Part shown: positions 31,317 through 38,873 of the stretch, in pieces
How positions within the stretch are numbered: position 1 is the stretch's first letter
How the letters are laid out: each line of letters starts with the position of its first letter
Assembly (NCBI GenBank): GCA_964417885.1
Contig: CAYQKN010000011.1
Location: forward strand, 1 to 49,483
Reading direction: 5' to 3'
Source of the DNA: UKL13-2 sp964417885
GTDB taxonomy: Bacteria > Pseudomonadota > Gammaproteobacteria > Burkholderiales > Usitatibacteraceae
Length of the DNA stretch: 49,483 nucleotides
Program-made: the position numbers and the translations under genes
The notes under the pieces: model-generated
Database searches by the model: none
Seen by the model: only the letters and a program-made list of their open reading frames with translations
Told to the model about the DNA's origin: nothing

Positions 31317-31409
31317 ATCCCCCACGGCTTCTGCTCTGTGTTTCTTGCACGCGTCGATGTGAAACGCATTGCGTGGAAGCACAGGCCGGCTGCAAATAAC
31401 CCCATCATC

Positions 31410-32132
31410 TCAACCCCGCGCCAACGCCTTCTTCTGCTCCCCGATCAACTGCGCGATCCCGTTCTCCGCCAGTCCCACCAGCTTCCCCATATCTTCCTTC
31501 GAAAACGGCACGCCTTCCGCCGTTCCCTGGATCTCGACGAACTTGCCGGCGCCCGTCATCACCACATTCATGTCGGTCTCGCAGGACGAATCCTCGAGGT
31601 AGTCGAGATCGAGCAGCGGGCCGGCGGCGCCCATGCCGACCGAAATCGCGGCGATCGAATCGAGGACCGGGCTTTCCTGGATCAGGCCTTTTTCCAGCAA
31701 TACGGCGATGGCATCGCATAGCGCGACGTAGGCGCCGGTGATGGCCGCGCAGCGGGTGCCGCCGTCGGCTTGCAGCACGTCGCAATCGAGCGTGATCTGG
31801 CGCTCGCCGAGTTTTTTCAGGTCGATCACGCAGCGCAGCGAGCGGCCGATGAGGCGCTGGATTTCCTGGGTGCGGCCGGTCTGCTTGCCGCGCGCGGCCT
31901 CGCGGTCGGAGCGGGTGTGGGTGGCGCGCGGCAGCATGCCGTACTCGGCCGTCACCCAGCCTTCGCCGCTGCCTTTCTTGTGCGGCGGCACGCGTTCCTC
32001 GACGCTGGCGGTACAGAGCACTTTGGTCTCGCCGACGGCGATCAGCACCGAGCCCTCGGCGTGCTTGGTGAAGTGGCGGGTGATGGTCAGCGGCCGCAGC
32101 TGGTCCGCGGCGCGATTGAATGAACGTGGCAT
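31410..32132 (-). CDS. rph: Ribonuclease PH
   Basis: A 240-residue phosphorolytic 3'-5' exoribonuclease (E. coli 238), trimming tRNA 3' ends. It has MPRSFNRAADQLRPLTITRHFTKHAEGSVLI, the phosphate-binding RSDREAARGKQTGRTQEIQRLIGRSLR block, and the active-site DCDVLQADGGTRCAAITGAY. The ATG at 32132 has GGAA 6-9 nt upstream; the frame is open to 32183 but starts at the canonical MPR. Convergent with the NTF2-like gene and 97 nt after the phosphatase stop. Confidence 0.97.
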   Translation of the reverse strand: MPRSFNRAADQLRPLTITRHFTKHAEGSVLIAVGETKVLCTASVEERVPPHKKGSGEGWVTAEYGMLPRATHTRSDREAARGKQTGRTQEIQRLIGRSLRCVIDLKKLGERQITLDCDVLQADGGTRCAAITGAYVALCDAIAVLLEKGLIQESPVLDSIAAISVGMGAAGPLLDLDYLEDSSCETDMNVVMTGAGKFVEIQGTAEGVPFSKEDMGKLVGLAENGIAQLIGEQKKALARG

Positions 32133-32229
32133 GTTTTTCCGATTGTTCGTGATGCCGAATCCATTGTCCGGTACTGCCGGCAATGCATGTCGGCCGGGCC
32201 GGCCAGACGGGGTTTCGCCCCTGGCCGGA

Positions 32230-33141
32230 TTATTTCGATACCTTCTTGATCGCGTTCTGGATCTCGTCGATCGCCTTCTGGATATCTTCGTCGGAGATAT
32301 CGTCCTTCGCGGCCGCGTATTGCTGGGTGGTATTGAGCGACGAGGTGGTGAAGCCTTCCACCGGCTCGGTGACGGTGACCGTCGATGGCGGCTCTTCGTC
32401 GTCCTGGTGTTCCCAGGTCAGGCCGATCACCGACAGGTTGTCGGACTCCGCCCCGGCCTTGCGCTCGGCTTCCTCGAGCAGCTTCGGCATCAGTTCGACG
32501 ATGTCCTCGCGCGCCAGCTTGGCGGCGATGAAATCGGCGTTGAGCGGCCCCCAGAAGCCGTCGGTCGACATCAGGATGGTATCGCCCACCTTGAGGTTCC
32601 ATTCCTCCGAGTGCGTCACCAGCGGCGGCAACACGCCGCCGAGGCAGTTGTAGATCTTGTTGCGATCCGGATGCACCGCCGCCTGTTCGGCCGTGATGAT
32701 GCCCGATTCAATCAGCTGCTGCACCCGCGAATGATCCTTGGTGGCGCCGGCGATCTTGCCGTTGCGCACGAAGTAGAGGCGCGAGTCGCCCGAATGTGCC
32801 CAGCAGGCCTTGCCGTTCTGCACGATGCAGGCAACGATGGTGGTGCGCGGGCACTCCAGCATGTCGTGCTGGTCGGCGAAGGCGACGATGGCGCGGTGCG
32901 CGGAGTGAATCGCCGACTCGAGGAATTCCTTCGGTCGCCGCAGCGTGGTGCGCGCCTCCTGCTGGAAGCGGTTGGTCAGCGAATTGACCGCCACCTCGGC
33001 GGCGATCTCGCCGCGCGCGTGGCCGCCCATGCCGTCGGCGATCACCATCAGCAGCACGTCCTTGGAATAGGAATAGGCGAGACGGTCCTGGTTGACCTTG
33101 CGGCCGCCGATGTGGCTGTCCTGGAAGATGGTGAATCGCAC
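32230..33141 (-). CDS. PP2C-family Ser/Thr protein phosphatase
   Basis: A 303-residue Mn2+/Mg2+-dependent phosphatase: GGRKVNQDRL, IADGMGGHARGE (metal-binding Asp), CWAHSGDSRLYFVRNG, LMSTDGFWG and SDNLSVIGL. A Thr/Ser-rich acidic C-terminal extension of about 50 residues (TVTEPVEGFTTSS, then helical) follows the catalytic core and may be a regulatory or phosphorylated tail. GTG start at 33141, 10 nt after the kinase stop, so phosphatase and kinase are coupled and act on shared substrates. Confidence 0.9.
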   Translation of the reverse strand: MRFTIFQDSHIGGRKVNQDRLAYSYSKDVLLMVIADGMGGHARGEIAAEVAVNSLTNRFQQEARTTLRRPKEFLESAIHSAHRAIVAFADQHDMLECPRTTIVACIVQNGKACWAHSGDSRLYFVRNGKIAGATKDHSRVQQLIESGIITAEQAAVHPDRNKIYNCLGGVLPPLVTHSEEWNLKVGDTILMSTDGFWGPLNADFIAAKLAREDIVELMPKLLEEAERKAGAESDNLSVIGLTWEHQDDEEPPSTVTVTEPVEGFTTSSLNTTQQYAAAKDDISDEDIQKAIDEIQNAIKKVSK

Positions 33142-33151
33142 GGCCGCTGTC

Positions 33152-34123
33152 CTAGAAAATCTTCCGGTTCAGCGTCTTGCGCAACCGGCCGGCCAGGCTG
33201 TCGTCGGCCACGACCTCTTCGACCGCTTCCGCCTCGCCCGGCATTTCCTTGATTTCCCGCATCAGCGCCTTCTGCAGTTCGAACGCCGTCTGCGGGCGCC
33301 CGAGGTGGTCCAGCTTCAGGCACCAGTCGACAATCTCGTAGAGCTCGGCGGAATAATTCTGCCGCGCCAGTTCCCTGGCGGGGATCATCTGGTCGTCCTT
33401 GACGCGCTCGTTGGCCGGCTGCGGATGGACGCCGGTGAGGCAGGTGTAGATGGTCGCGCCGACCGCATAGATGTCGGACCAGGGGCCCAGCTGCTCGAGG
33501 CTGTGATATTGCTCCGGCGCGGCGTAGCCGGCGGTGTACATCGGCCGCAGCCGCGGTGCATCGGAGGTCAGCGCCTGCCGCGCGGCGCCGAAATCGAGCA
33601 GCACCGGCTTGCCTTCCATGGTGATGTAGATGTTGGCGGGCTTGATGTCGAGGTGCAGCAGCTTCTTGGCGTGGACTTCGCGCAGGCCGTTCAACAGGTG
33701 GGTGAACATGCGGCGGATGAAGCTTTCGGTGAATTCGTGGCGGTGGCGCTGGATGTGGAATTGCAGGGTGCGGCCGCGCACGTACTGCATCACCATGTAC
33801 ACGGTCTCGTTGGCGCGGAAAAAATTCTCCACGCCGACGATGTTCGGATGCGAAATGGTGGCCAGCGAGCGGCCTTCCTCGAAAAAACACTTCAGCCCGT
33901 GGCGGAAGACGGCGAGGTTTTCGTCCGAATTGATTTTGACCTCGGCGCCATCGACACGGATCACCAGTGCGGCCGGCAGGTATTCCTTGATCGCCACCGG
34001 CCTGCCGTTTTCGTCGCGCGCCAGGTAGACGATCGAAAACCCGCCCGATGAAAGCAGCTTTTCGATGGTGTAATTGTTGAGCTGGTACCCGTCGGGTAGC
34101 GGTTGGTTGGTTTGCGACGCCAT
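33152..34123 (-). CDS. Hanks-type Ser/Thr protein kinase
   Basis: A 323-residue eukaryotic-like kinase without a transmembrane segment. It has the Gly loop SSGGFSIVYLA (25-35), Lys46 (VAIKEYLP), catalytic HLDIKPAN (His157, Asp159, Asn164; HLD instead of HRD), DFG Asp177 and APEQY. The short C-terminal tail is acidic then basic (EMPGEAEAVEEVV, GRLRKTLNRK). Cytosolic. ATG 34123 is chosen because it starts a typical N-terminus; the ribosome binding site is weak. It is divergent from yicC and followed directly by its phosphatase. Confidence 0.9.
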   Translation of the reverse strand: MASQTNQPLPDGYQLNNYTIEKLLSSGGFSIVYLARDENGRPVAIKEYLPAALVIRVDGAEVKINSDENLAVFRHGLKCFFEEGRSLATISHPNIVGVENFFRANETVYMVMQYVRGRTLQFHIQRHRHEFTESFIRRMFTHLLNGLREVHAKKLLHLDIKPANIYITMEGKPVLLDFGAARQALTSDAPRLRPMYTAGYAAPEQYHSLEQLGPWSDIYAVGATIYTCLTGVHPQPANERVKDDQMIPARELARQNYSAELYEIVDWCLKLDHLGRPQTAFELQKALMREIKEMPGEAEAVEEVVADDSLAGRLRKTLNRKIF

Positions 34124-34160
34124 TATGTTGGGGGCAGGACGGTGCGGATGACCGGGTATG

Positions 34161-34199
34161 CCGGACGGTGCGCTGACTGTGTCATATATAATTGTCCGG
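34161..34199. promoter_or_regulatory. Divergent promoter region between kinase and yicC
   Basis: Contains an exact TATAAT on the plus strand (34187-34192) and TATATG on the minus strand (34188-34183), within an unusually AT-rich patch. It is bracketed by CCGGAC (34161-34166) and GTCCGG (34194-34199), a 6-bp inverted repeat with a 27-bp gap. -35 elements are poor on both strands. Confidence 0.45.
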
Positions 34200-34320
34200 T
34201 CTTGCCAGTGCCTTGTAAAGAAAGTTCTCGGCTGGCTGCTTGCCGGCGCCATGCACGGCGTTCTGCCGCCGCCCGGATCACTTTACCCTACTCCACCTGT
34301 TTCAGAACTCCCGCTGACCT

Positions 34321-35184
34321 ATGATCAAAAGCATGACCGGATTTGCGGCCGTCAGCGGCGAAGTGCCCGGCGGACGCTTCGCGCTCGAATTGAAGTCGGT
34401 CAATCACCGATACCTGGAATTCCAGACCCGGATGCCCGAGGACCTGCGCTCGCACGAGCCGCAGATGCGCGAGCTGGTGGCGGCGGTGCTGACCCGCGGC
34501 AAGGTCGATTGCCGCGTCACCTTTGCCACCGTCGCCACGCGGGAATCGTTCGCGCCCAACCCGGAAGCGATGGAGGTGCTGGCCGAAACCCAGCGCCAGA
34601 TCCTGGCGAAATTCGATGCCACGCCGCTGTCGGTGTGGGAAATCATGCACGCGCCCGGCGTGATGTCGGCCGAGGCGATGGGCACCGATGCGGCCAAGGA
34701 GGCGCTGCTGGCGCTGCTGCGCAAGGCGATCGAGGAACTGAACGCGACCCGTGCGCGCGAAGGCGAAAAGCTGGCGGCCATGATCGGCGAGCGGCTCGAC
34801 CGGATCGAGGTGCTGGTCAAGCAAATCACGCCGTTCATTCCCGGGCTGGTGGCGGCGTACCAGGAAAAACTGGCGCAAAAAATCGCCGACGCCATGGCCG
34901 GTGCGGCCAACGATGAGCGAATCAAGCAGGAAGTGGTGCTGTTTGCCTCGCGCATCGACGTCGCCGAGGAACTCAACCGGCTCACCGCGCATATTTCCGA
35001 GGTCCGCCGCGTGCTCAAGTCCGGCGGCGCGGTCGGCAAGCGGCTCGATTTCCTGATGCAGGAACTGAACCGCGAGTCCAACACGCTGGGTTCGAAATCG
35101 GTCTCGACCGACACCACCAATGTCTCGATCGAGCTCAAGGTGCTGATCGAGCAGATGCGCGAACAGATCCAGAACATCGAGTGA
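34321..35184 (+). CDS. yicC: YicC-family endoribonuclease
   Basis: A 287-residue protein, the same size as E. coli YicC, of the UPF0701 family, members of which cleave RNA. Marks: MIKSMTGFAAVSGEVPGGRFALELKSVNHRYLE (N-terminal YicC domain) and the C-terminal DUF1732 block (EVRRVLKSGGAVGKRLDFLMQELNRESNTLGSKS). It precedes gmk by 7 nt, the usual neighbourhood. The start ATG at 34321 has no clear ribosome binding site. Confidence 0.95.
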   Translation: MIKSMTGFAAVSGEVPGGRFALELKSVNHRYLEFQTRMPEDLRSHEPQMRELVAAVLTRGKVDCRVTFATVATRESFAPNPEAMEVLAETQRQILAKFDATPLSVWEIMHAPGVMSAEAMGTDAAKEALLALLRKAIEELNATRAREGEKLAAMIGERLDRIEVLVKQITPFIPGLVAAYQEKLAQKIADAMAGAANDERIKQEVVLFASRIDVAEELNRLTAHISEVRRVLKSGGAVGKRLDFLMQELNRESNTLGSKSVSTDTTNVSIELKVLIEQMREQIQNIE

Positions 35185-35191
35185 TGCGTCA

Positions 35192-35803
35192 GTGAGCCTG
35201 ACCCTGCCCGGCTGCCTGTATGTGATTGTCGCCCCGTCCGGCGCCGGCAAGTCGACCCTGGTCAACGCCCTGCTGGAGCGCGAGCCGGATATCGGCCTGT
35301 CGATTTCCTACACCACCCGCGCGCCGCGGCCCGGCGAAGTGTCGGGGCGCGAGTATTTTTTCGTCGGCCTCGACGAATTCAGGGCGATGGCGGCACGCGG
35401 CGAGTTCCTCGAACACGCCGAGGTCTATGGCAACTGGTACGGCACCTCGAAGCACTGGATCGAGAAAACCCGCGCCACCGGCTCGGACGTGCTGCTGGAA
35501 ATCGACTGGCAGGGCGCCCGCGCGGTGAAATCGATCTTCCCCGACATGTCCTTCATCTACATTCTGCCGCCGTCGATCGAGGTGTTGCGCCAGCGGCTGG
35601 TGAAGCGCGGCAAGGACTCCAAAGAGGTCATTGAACGCCGTCTGGCGGAGGCGCGGGAAGACCTGAAACACGTCCACGAAGCCGATTATGTTATTATTAA
35701 TGAAGACTTTAGCGTGGCTTTGCTGGATTTGCAGTCGGTCGTACGGGCACTTCGCGTGACCGCCGTGCGACAGCTCAAACTGCACGCCAACCTTATTTCC
35801 TAG
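35192..35803 (+). CDS. gmk: Guanylate kinase
   Basis: A 203-residue enzyme phosphorylating GMP to GDP. P-loop APSGAGKSTL (11-20), GMP-binding SYTTRAPRPGEVSGREYFF and the lid region (VKRGKDSKEVIERRLAEAREDL). Start GTG at 35192, 7 nt after the yicC stop. The codons for residues 165-174 are unusually AT-rich for this genome, see the internal promoter candidate. Confidence 0.97.
   Translation: MSLTLPGCLYVIVAPSGAGKSTLVNALLEREPDIGLSISYTTRAPRPGEVSGREYFFVGLDEFRAMAARGEFLEHAEVYGNWYGTSKHWIEKTRATGSDVLLEIDWQGARAVKSIFPDMSFIYILPPSIEVLRQRLVKRGKDSKEVIERRLAEAREDLKHVHEADYVIINEDFSVALLDLQSVVRALRVTAVRQLKLHANLIS
35684..35712 (+). promoter_or_regulatory. AT-rich patch within gmk, possible promoter of rpoZ-spoT
   Basis: Codons for DYVIINEDF are written with A/T third bases (TAT GTT ATT ATT AAT) although nearby codons prefer G/C. 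TATTAT at 35692-35697 could be a -10; I find no good -35. It lies about 180 nt before rpoZ. Confidence 0.35.
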
Positions 35804-35822
35804 TTTTGGACAACGTCACACC

Positions 35823-35837
35823 GCCTGCGCCGCAGGC
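35823..35837. terminator. Hairpin between gmk and rpoZ
   Basis: GCCTGC-GCC-GCAGGC, a perfect 6-bp stem with 3-nt loop, starting 20 nt after the gmk stop. A T-run (GTTTTT) comes only 11 nt later, so it is not a standard terminator; it may attenuate read-through or stabilise the mRNA end. Confidence 0.3.
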
Positions 35838-35875
35838 CGTGTAGAGCGTTTTTCCCGTAATTTCTGGAGCCGCAC

Positions 35876-36097
35876 ATGGCACGCATCACTGTTGACGACT
35901 GCATCAAGCTGATCCCCAACCGCTTTGAACTGACCCTGGTGGCGACCGCCCGGGCGCGCCAGCTGGCGCTGGGTTCGGCACCGTATGTCGATCCGGGCAA
36001 GGATAAACCGTGCGTGATCGCGCTGCGCGAAATCGCCGCCGGCCGCGTCGGCTCCGAGATCCTGCTGCCGCCGGTGCCGCCGACCGCCGAGATGTAA
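35876..36097 (+). CDS. rpoZ: RNA polymerase omega subunit
   Basis: A 73-residue omega subunit: MARITVDDCIKLIPNRFELTLVATARARQLA at the N-terminus and the conserved CVIALREIAAGRVG block. It helps assemble RNA polymerase by binding beta-prime and forms part of a ppGpp site. The sequence ends shortly after GSEIL with a Pro-rich tail. Lies between gmk and spoT as in many Beta- and Gammaproteobacteria. Confidence 0.95.
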   Translation: MARITVDDCIKLIPNRFELTLVATARARQLALGSAPYVDPGKDKPCVIALREIAAGRVGSEILLPPVPPTAEM

Positions 36098-36133
36098 CCC
36101 CCGACCGGCGGCGCTGGAACGAGACAGGACGTC

Positions 36134-38443
36134 ATGACGCACTTCTCCCCGCCCGCCGGCTCTCCGCAAACGCCGCCTGCCCGCCCGCAGCGGACGACGC
36201 GCAAGTCACCCCAGCCGGTATCGCCCGCCGTGCCCGCCACGGTTGAGGCCACGATCACGCCCGCGCCGGCCCTGGCCAATGACGCGGCGGTCGCCCTGCG
36301 CGAGCTGATTTCCGTCTACCTCAAGCCCGCCGACCTGGAAAAGGTCGAGGCAGCGCTTGAAATGGCGCGCGTGGCGCACGAAGGACAATTGCGCCAGTCC
36401 GGCGAGCCCTACATCACGCACCCGCTGGCGGTGGCCAAGATCCTCGCCCGCTGGCACCTTGACCCTCAGGCGCTGATCGCGGCCCTGCTGCACGATGTGG
36501 TCGAAGACACGCCGACCACCAAGGCCGACATCGAGCGCAAGTTCGGCAAGGCGGTGGCGGAACTGGTCGATGGCGTCTCCAAGCTCGACAAGCTGCAGTT
36601 CGCCACCCTCGAGGAAGCGCAGGCCGAGAACTTCCGCAAGATGCTGCTGGCGATGGCGCGCGATGTGCGGGTGATCCTGATCAAGCTGGCCGATCGGCTG
36701 CACAACATGCGTACGCTGGATGCAGTGCCGCAGGCCAAGCGCGAGCGGGTGGCGCGGGAGACGCTGGAAATCTATTCGCCGATCGCCAACCGGCTCGGCT
36801 TGAGCGGCCTCTATTACGAGTTCGAGGACTGGGGCTTCCGCTACCTGCATCCGCACCGTTTCTCGGTGCTGGAAAAAGCCGTCAAGGCGGCGCGCGGCAA
36901 CCGCCGCGAAGTGGTCGGCAAGATCCTCGATGCGATCAACCAGCGCCTGAAGGAATTCAAGGTCGAGGCCACGGTCAGCGGCCGCGAAAAATACCTGTCG
37001 TCGATCTACAAGAAAATGCAGGAAAAGCACATCTCGTTTTCCGAGGTGCTCGATATCTACGGCTTTCGCATCATCGTCGCCGATGTCGCATCCTGCTATC
37101 TGGCGCTGGGCGCGCTGCATACGCTGTACAAGCCGTTCCCCGGCAAGTTCAAGGACTACATCGCGATCCCCAAGGCGAACGGCTACCAGTCGCTGCACAC
37201 CACCCTGTTCGGTCCCTACGGCACGCCGGTGGAGCTGCAGATCCGCACCGGCGACATGCACAAGATCGCCGAGGCCGGCGTCGCCTCGCACTGGCTGTAC
37301 AAGACGCTGGATGCCGACGACGGCCAGCTGTCCGACATGCAGCAGAAGACCCACCAGTGGCTGCAGTCGTTGCTGGAGATCCAGTCCGGATCCGGTGACG
37401 CGCTCGAATTCCTCGAGCACATCAAGGTCGACCTGTTCCCGGACGAGGTCTACGTTTTTTCCCCCAAAGGCAAGATCCATTCGCTGCGCAAGGGCGCCAC
37501 GCCGATCGATTTCGCCTATGCCATCCATTCCGACATCGGCAATCGCGCCATCGGCGCCCGGATCAACGACGAAAGCGTGCCGCTGTCGACGCGGCTGAAG
37601 AACGGCGACCGGGTGGAAATCGTCAGCGACGAGGCCGGCCGGCCCAATCCGGCCTGGCTCAATTACGCCGTCACCGGCCGCGCACGCTCGCACATCCGCC
37701 ATTACCTGAAGACGATGCAGCAGACCGAATCGGTGGAGCTGGGTGAGTTGCTGCTGATCCAGGCGGTGCGTTCGCTCAATTTCGCGCCCAACGACATCGG
37801 CAAGATCCACTGGAACCGCCTGCTCAAGGGCGACCACGCCAAGAGCAAGGAACAGGTGCTGTCGGAGATCGGGCTCGGCAAGCGTCTCGCCATCGTCGCC
37901 GCGCGCAAGCTGTTTGCCGTCTCGGAGCTGGTGCTGCCGGCGCACAAACAGCGCGACGCCATCACCATCCGCGGCACCGAGGACATGGCGGTGCAATTCG
38001 CCACCTGTTGCCGGCCGATACCGGGCGATCCGATCCTGGCGCAGATCAAGGGCGGCCAGGGCCTGATCATCCACACCCACGACTGCCCGGCGATCCACCC
38101 GTTCCGCACCGATCCGGAGAAGTGGGTCGACGTGCAGTGGGACCCGACCATCGACCGCCTGTTCAACGTCGACATCCGCATCACCGTCAGCGACCGGCGC
38201 GGGGTGCTGGCGCGGCTGGCGGCAGAGATCACCGCCGCCGACTCGAACATCTCGCATGTGCACATGGGCGACGCCAACAGCGCGGCGGACCAGAAGTACG
38301 CCACCATCCAGTTCACGCTGGAGGTGAAAAACCGCATGCACCTGGCCCAGGTGATGCGGCAGCTGCGGCGGCTGCCGGAAGTGGTGCGGATTACCCGTGT
38401 AAAATCCGCTGCGTCCAGGGAATCCAGGCCAAAACCAGAATGA
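36134..38443 (+). CDS. spoT: Bifunctional (p)ppGpp synthetase/hydrolase SpoT (RSH)
   Basis: A 769-residue RelA/SpoT homologue. After a Pro-rich N-terminal extension of about 45 residues comes the HD hydrolase domain (LLHDVVEDTPTT), the synthetase domain (YGFRIIV, then GKFKDYIAIPKANGYQSLHT), TGS (VYVFSPKGKIHSLRKGATPIDFAYAIH), a helical region and a C-terminal ACT domain (DRRGVLARLAAEITAADSNISHV). The synthetase loop reads KFKD, close to the RxKD form of bifunctional SpoT and unlike the ExDD form of RelA. ATGA overlap with ridA. Makes and degrades the stringent alarmone. Confidence 0.95.
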   Translation: MTHFSPPAGSPQTPPARPQRTTRKSPQPVSPAVPATVEATITPAPALANDAAVALRELISVYLKPADLEKVEAALEMARVAHEGQLRQSGEPYITHPLAVAKILARWHLDPQALIAALLHDVVEDTPTTKADIERKFGKAVAELVDGVSKLDKLQFATLEEAQAENFRKMLLAMARDVRVILIKLADRLHNMRTLDAVPQAKRERVARETLEIYSPIANRLGLSGLYYEFEDWGFRYLHPHRFSVLEKAVKAARGNRREVVGKILDAINQRLKEFKVEATVSGREKYLSSIYKKMQEKHISFSEVLDIYGFRIIVADVASCYLALGALHTLYKPFPGKFKDYIAIPKANGYQSLHTTLFGPYGTPVELQIRTGDMHKIAEAGVASHWLYKTLDADDGQLSDMQQKTHQWLQSLLEIQSGSGDALEFLEHIKVDLFPDEVYVFSPKGKIHSLRKGATPIDFAYAIHSDIGNRAIGARINDESVPLSTRLKNGDRVEIVSDEAGRPNPAWLNYAVTGRARSHIRHYLKTMQQTESVELGELLLIQAVRSLNFAPNDIGKIHWNRLLKGDHAKSKEQVLSEIGLGKRLAIVAARKLFAVSELVLPAHKQRDAITIRGTEDMAVQFATCCRPIPGDPILAQIKGGQGLIIHTHDCPAIHPFRTDPEKWVDVQWDPTIDRLFNVDIRITVSDRRGVLARLAAEITAADSNISHVHMGDANSAADQKYATIQFTLEVKNRMHLAQVMRQLRRLPEVVRITRVKSAASRESRPKPE

Positions 38444-38841
38444 AACAGATCATCGCCACCACCGGCGCACCCGCCGCCATCGGCACCTATTCGCAGGCCG
38501 TGCGTGCCGGCAACACCGTCTACCTGTCCGGCCAGATCCCGCTCGACCCGGCGACGATGCGGCTGGTCGAGGGCTTCGATGACCAGGTCCGGCGCGTGTT
38601 CGACAACCTGAAAGCGGTGTGCGAAGCCGCCGGCGGTTCGCTCAACGACCTGGTCAAGGTCAACGTCTACCTGCTGGACCTCGCCCATTTCGCCAAAGTG
38701 AACGAAATCATGGCGAGCTATATCAGCCAGCCCTATCCGGCACGCGCCGCGGTCGGCGTGGCGTCACTGCCGCGCGGCGCCCAGGTCGAGATCGAGGGCG
38801 TGATGGTGCTGCCGGACGAACCGGCGCACAGCGGCGGCTGA
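38440..38841 (+). CDS. ridA: RidA-family reactive-enamine deaminase
   Basis: A 133-residue RidA/YjgF protein that hydrolyses reactive 2-aminoacrylate-type enamines. It has AAIGTYSQAVRAGNTVYLSGQIPLDP near the N-terminus and the trimer active-site Arg in PYPARAAVGVASLPRGAQVEIEGV. It starts inside the spoT stop (ATGA), so the two are translated together, a usual arrangement. Expected to be a cytosolic trimer. Confidence 0.96.
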   Translation: MKQIIATTGAPAAIGTYSQAVRAGNTVYLSGQIPLDPATMRLVEGFDDQVRRVFDNLKAVCEAAGGSLNDLVKVNVYLLDLAHFAKVNEIMASYISQPYPARAAVGVASLPRGAQVEIEGVMVLPDEPAHSGG

Positions 38842-38873
38842 TCGCCCGATCCCACCCCGCCGCCATCACTCAC

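Noticed and set aside
36206..38341. Antisense frame of 711 codons opposite spoT
   Set aside because: A shadow of spoT without motifs. The same holds for 38733-40928 opposite recG and 7326-9515 opposite the second ATPase.
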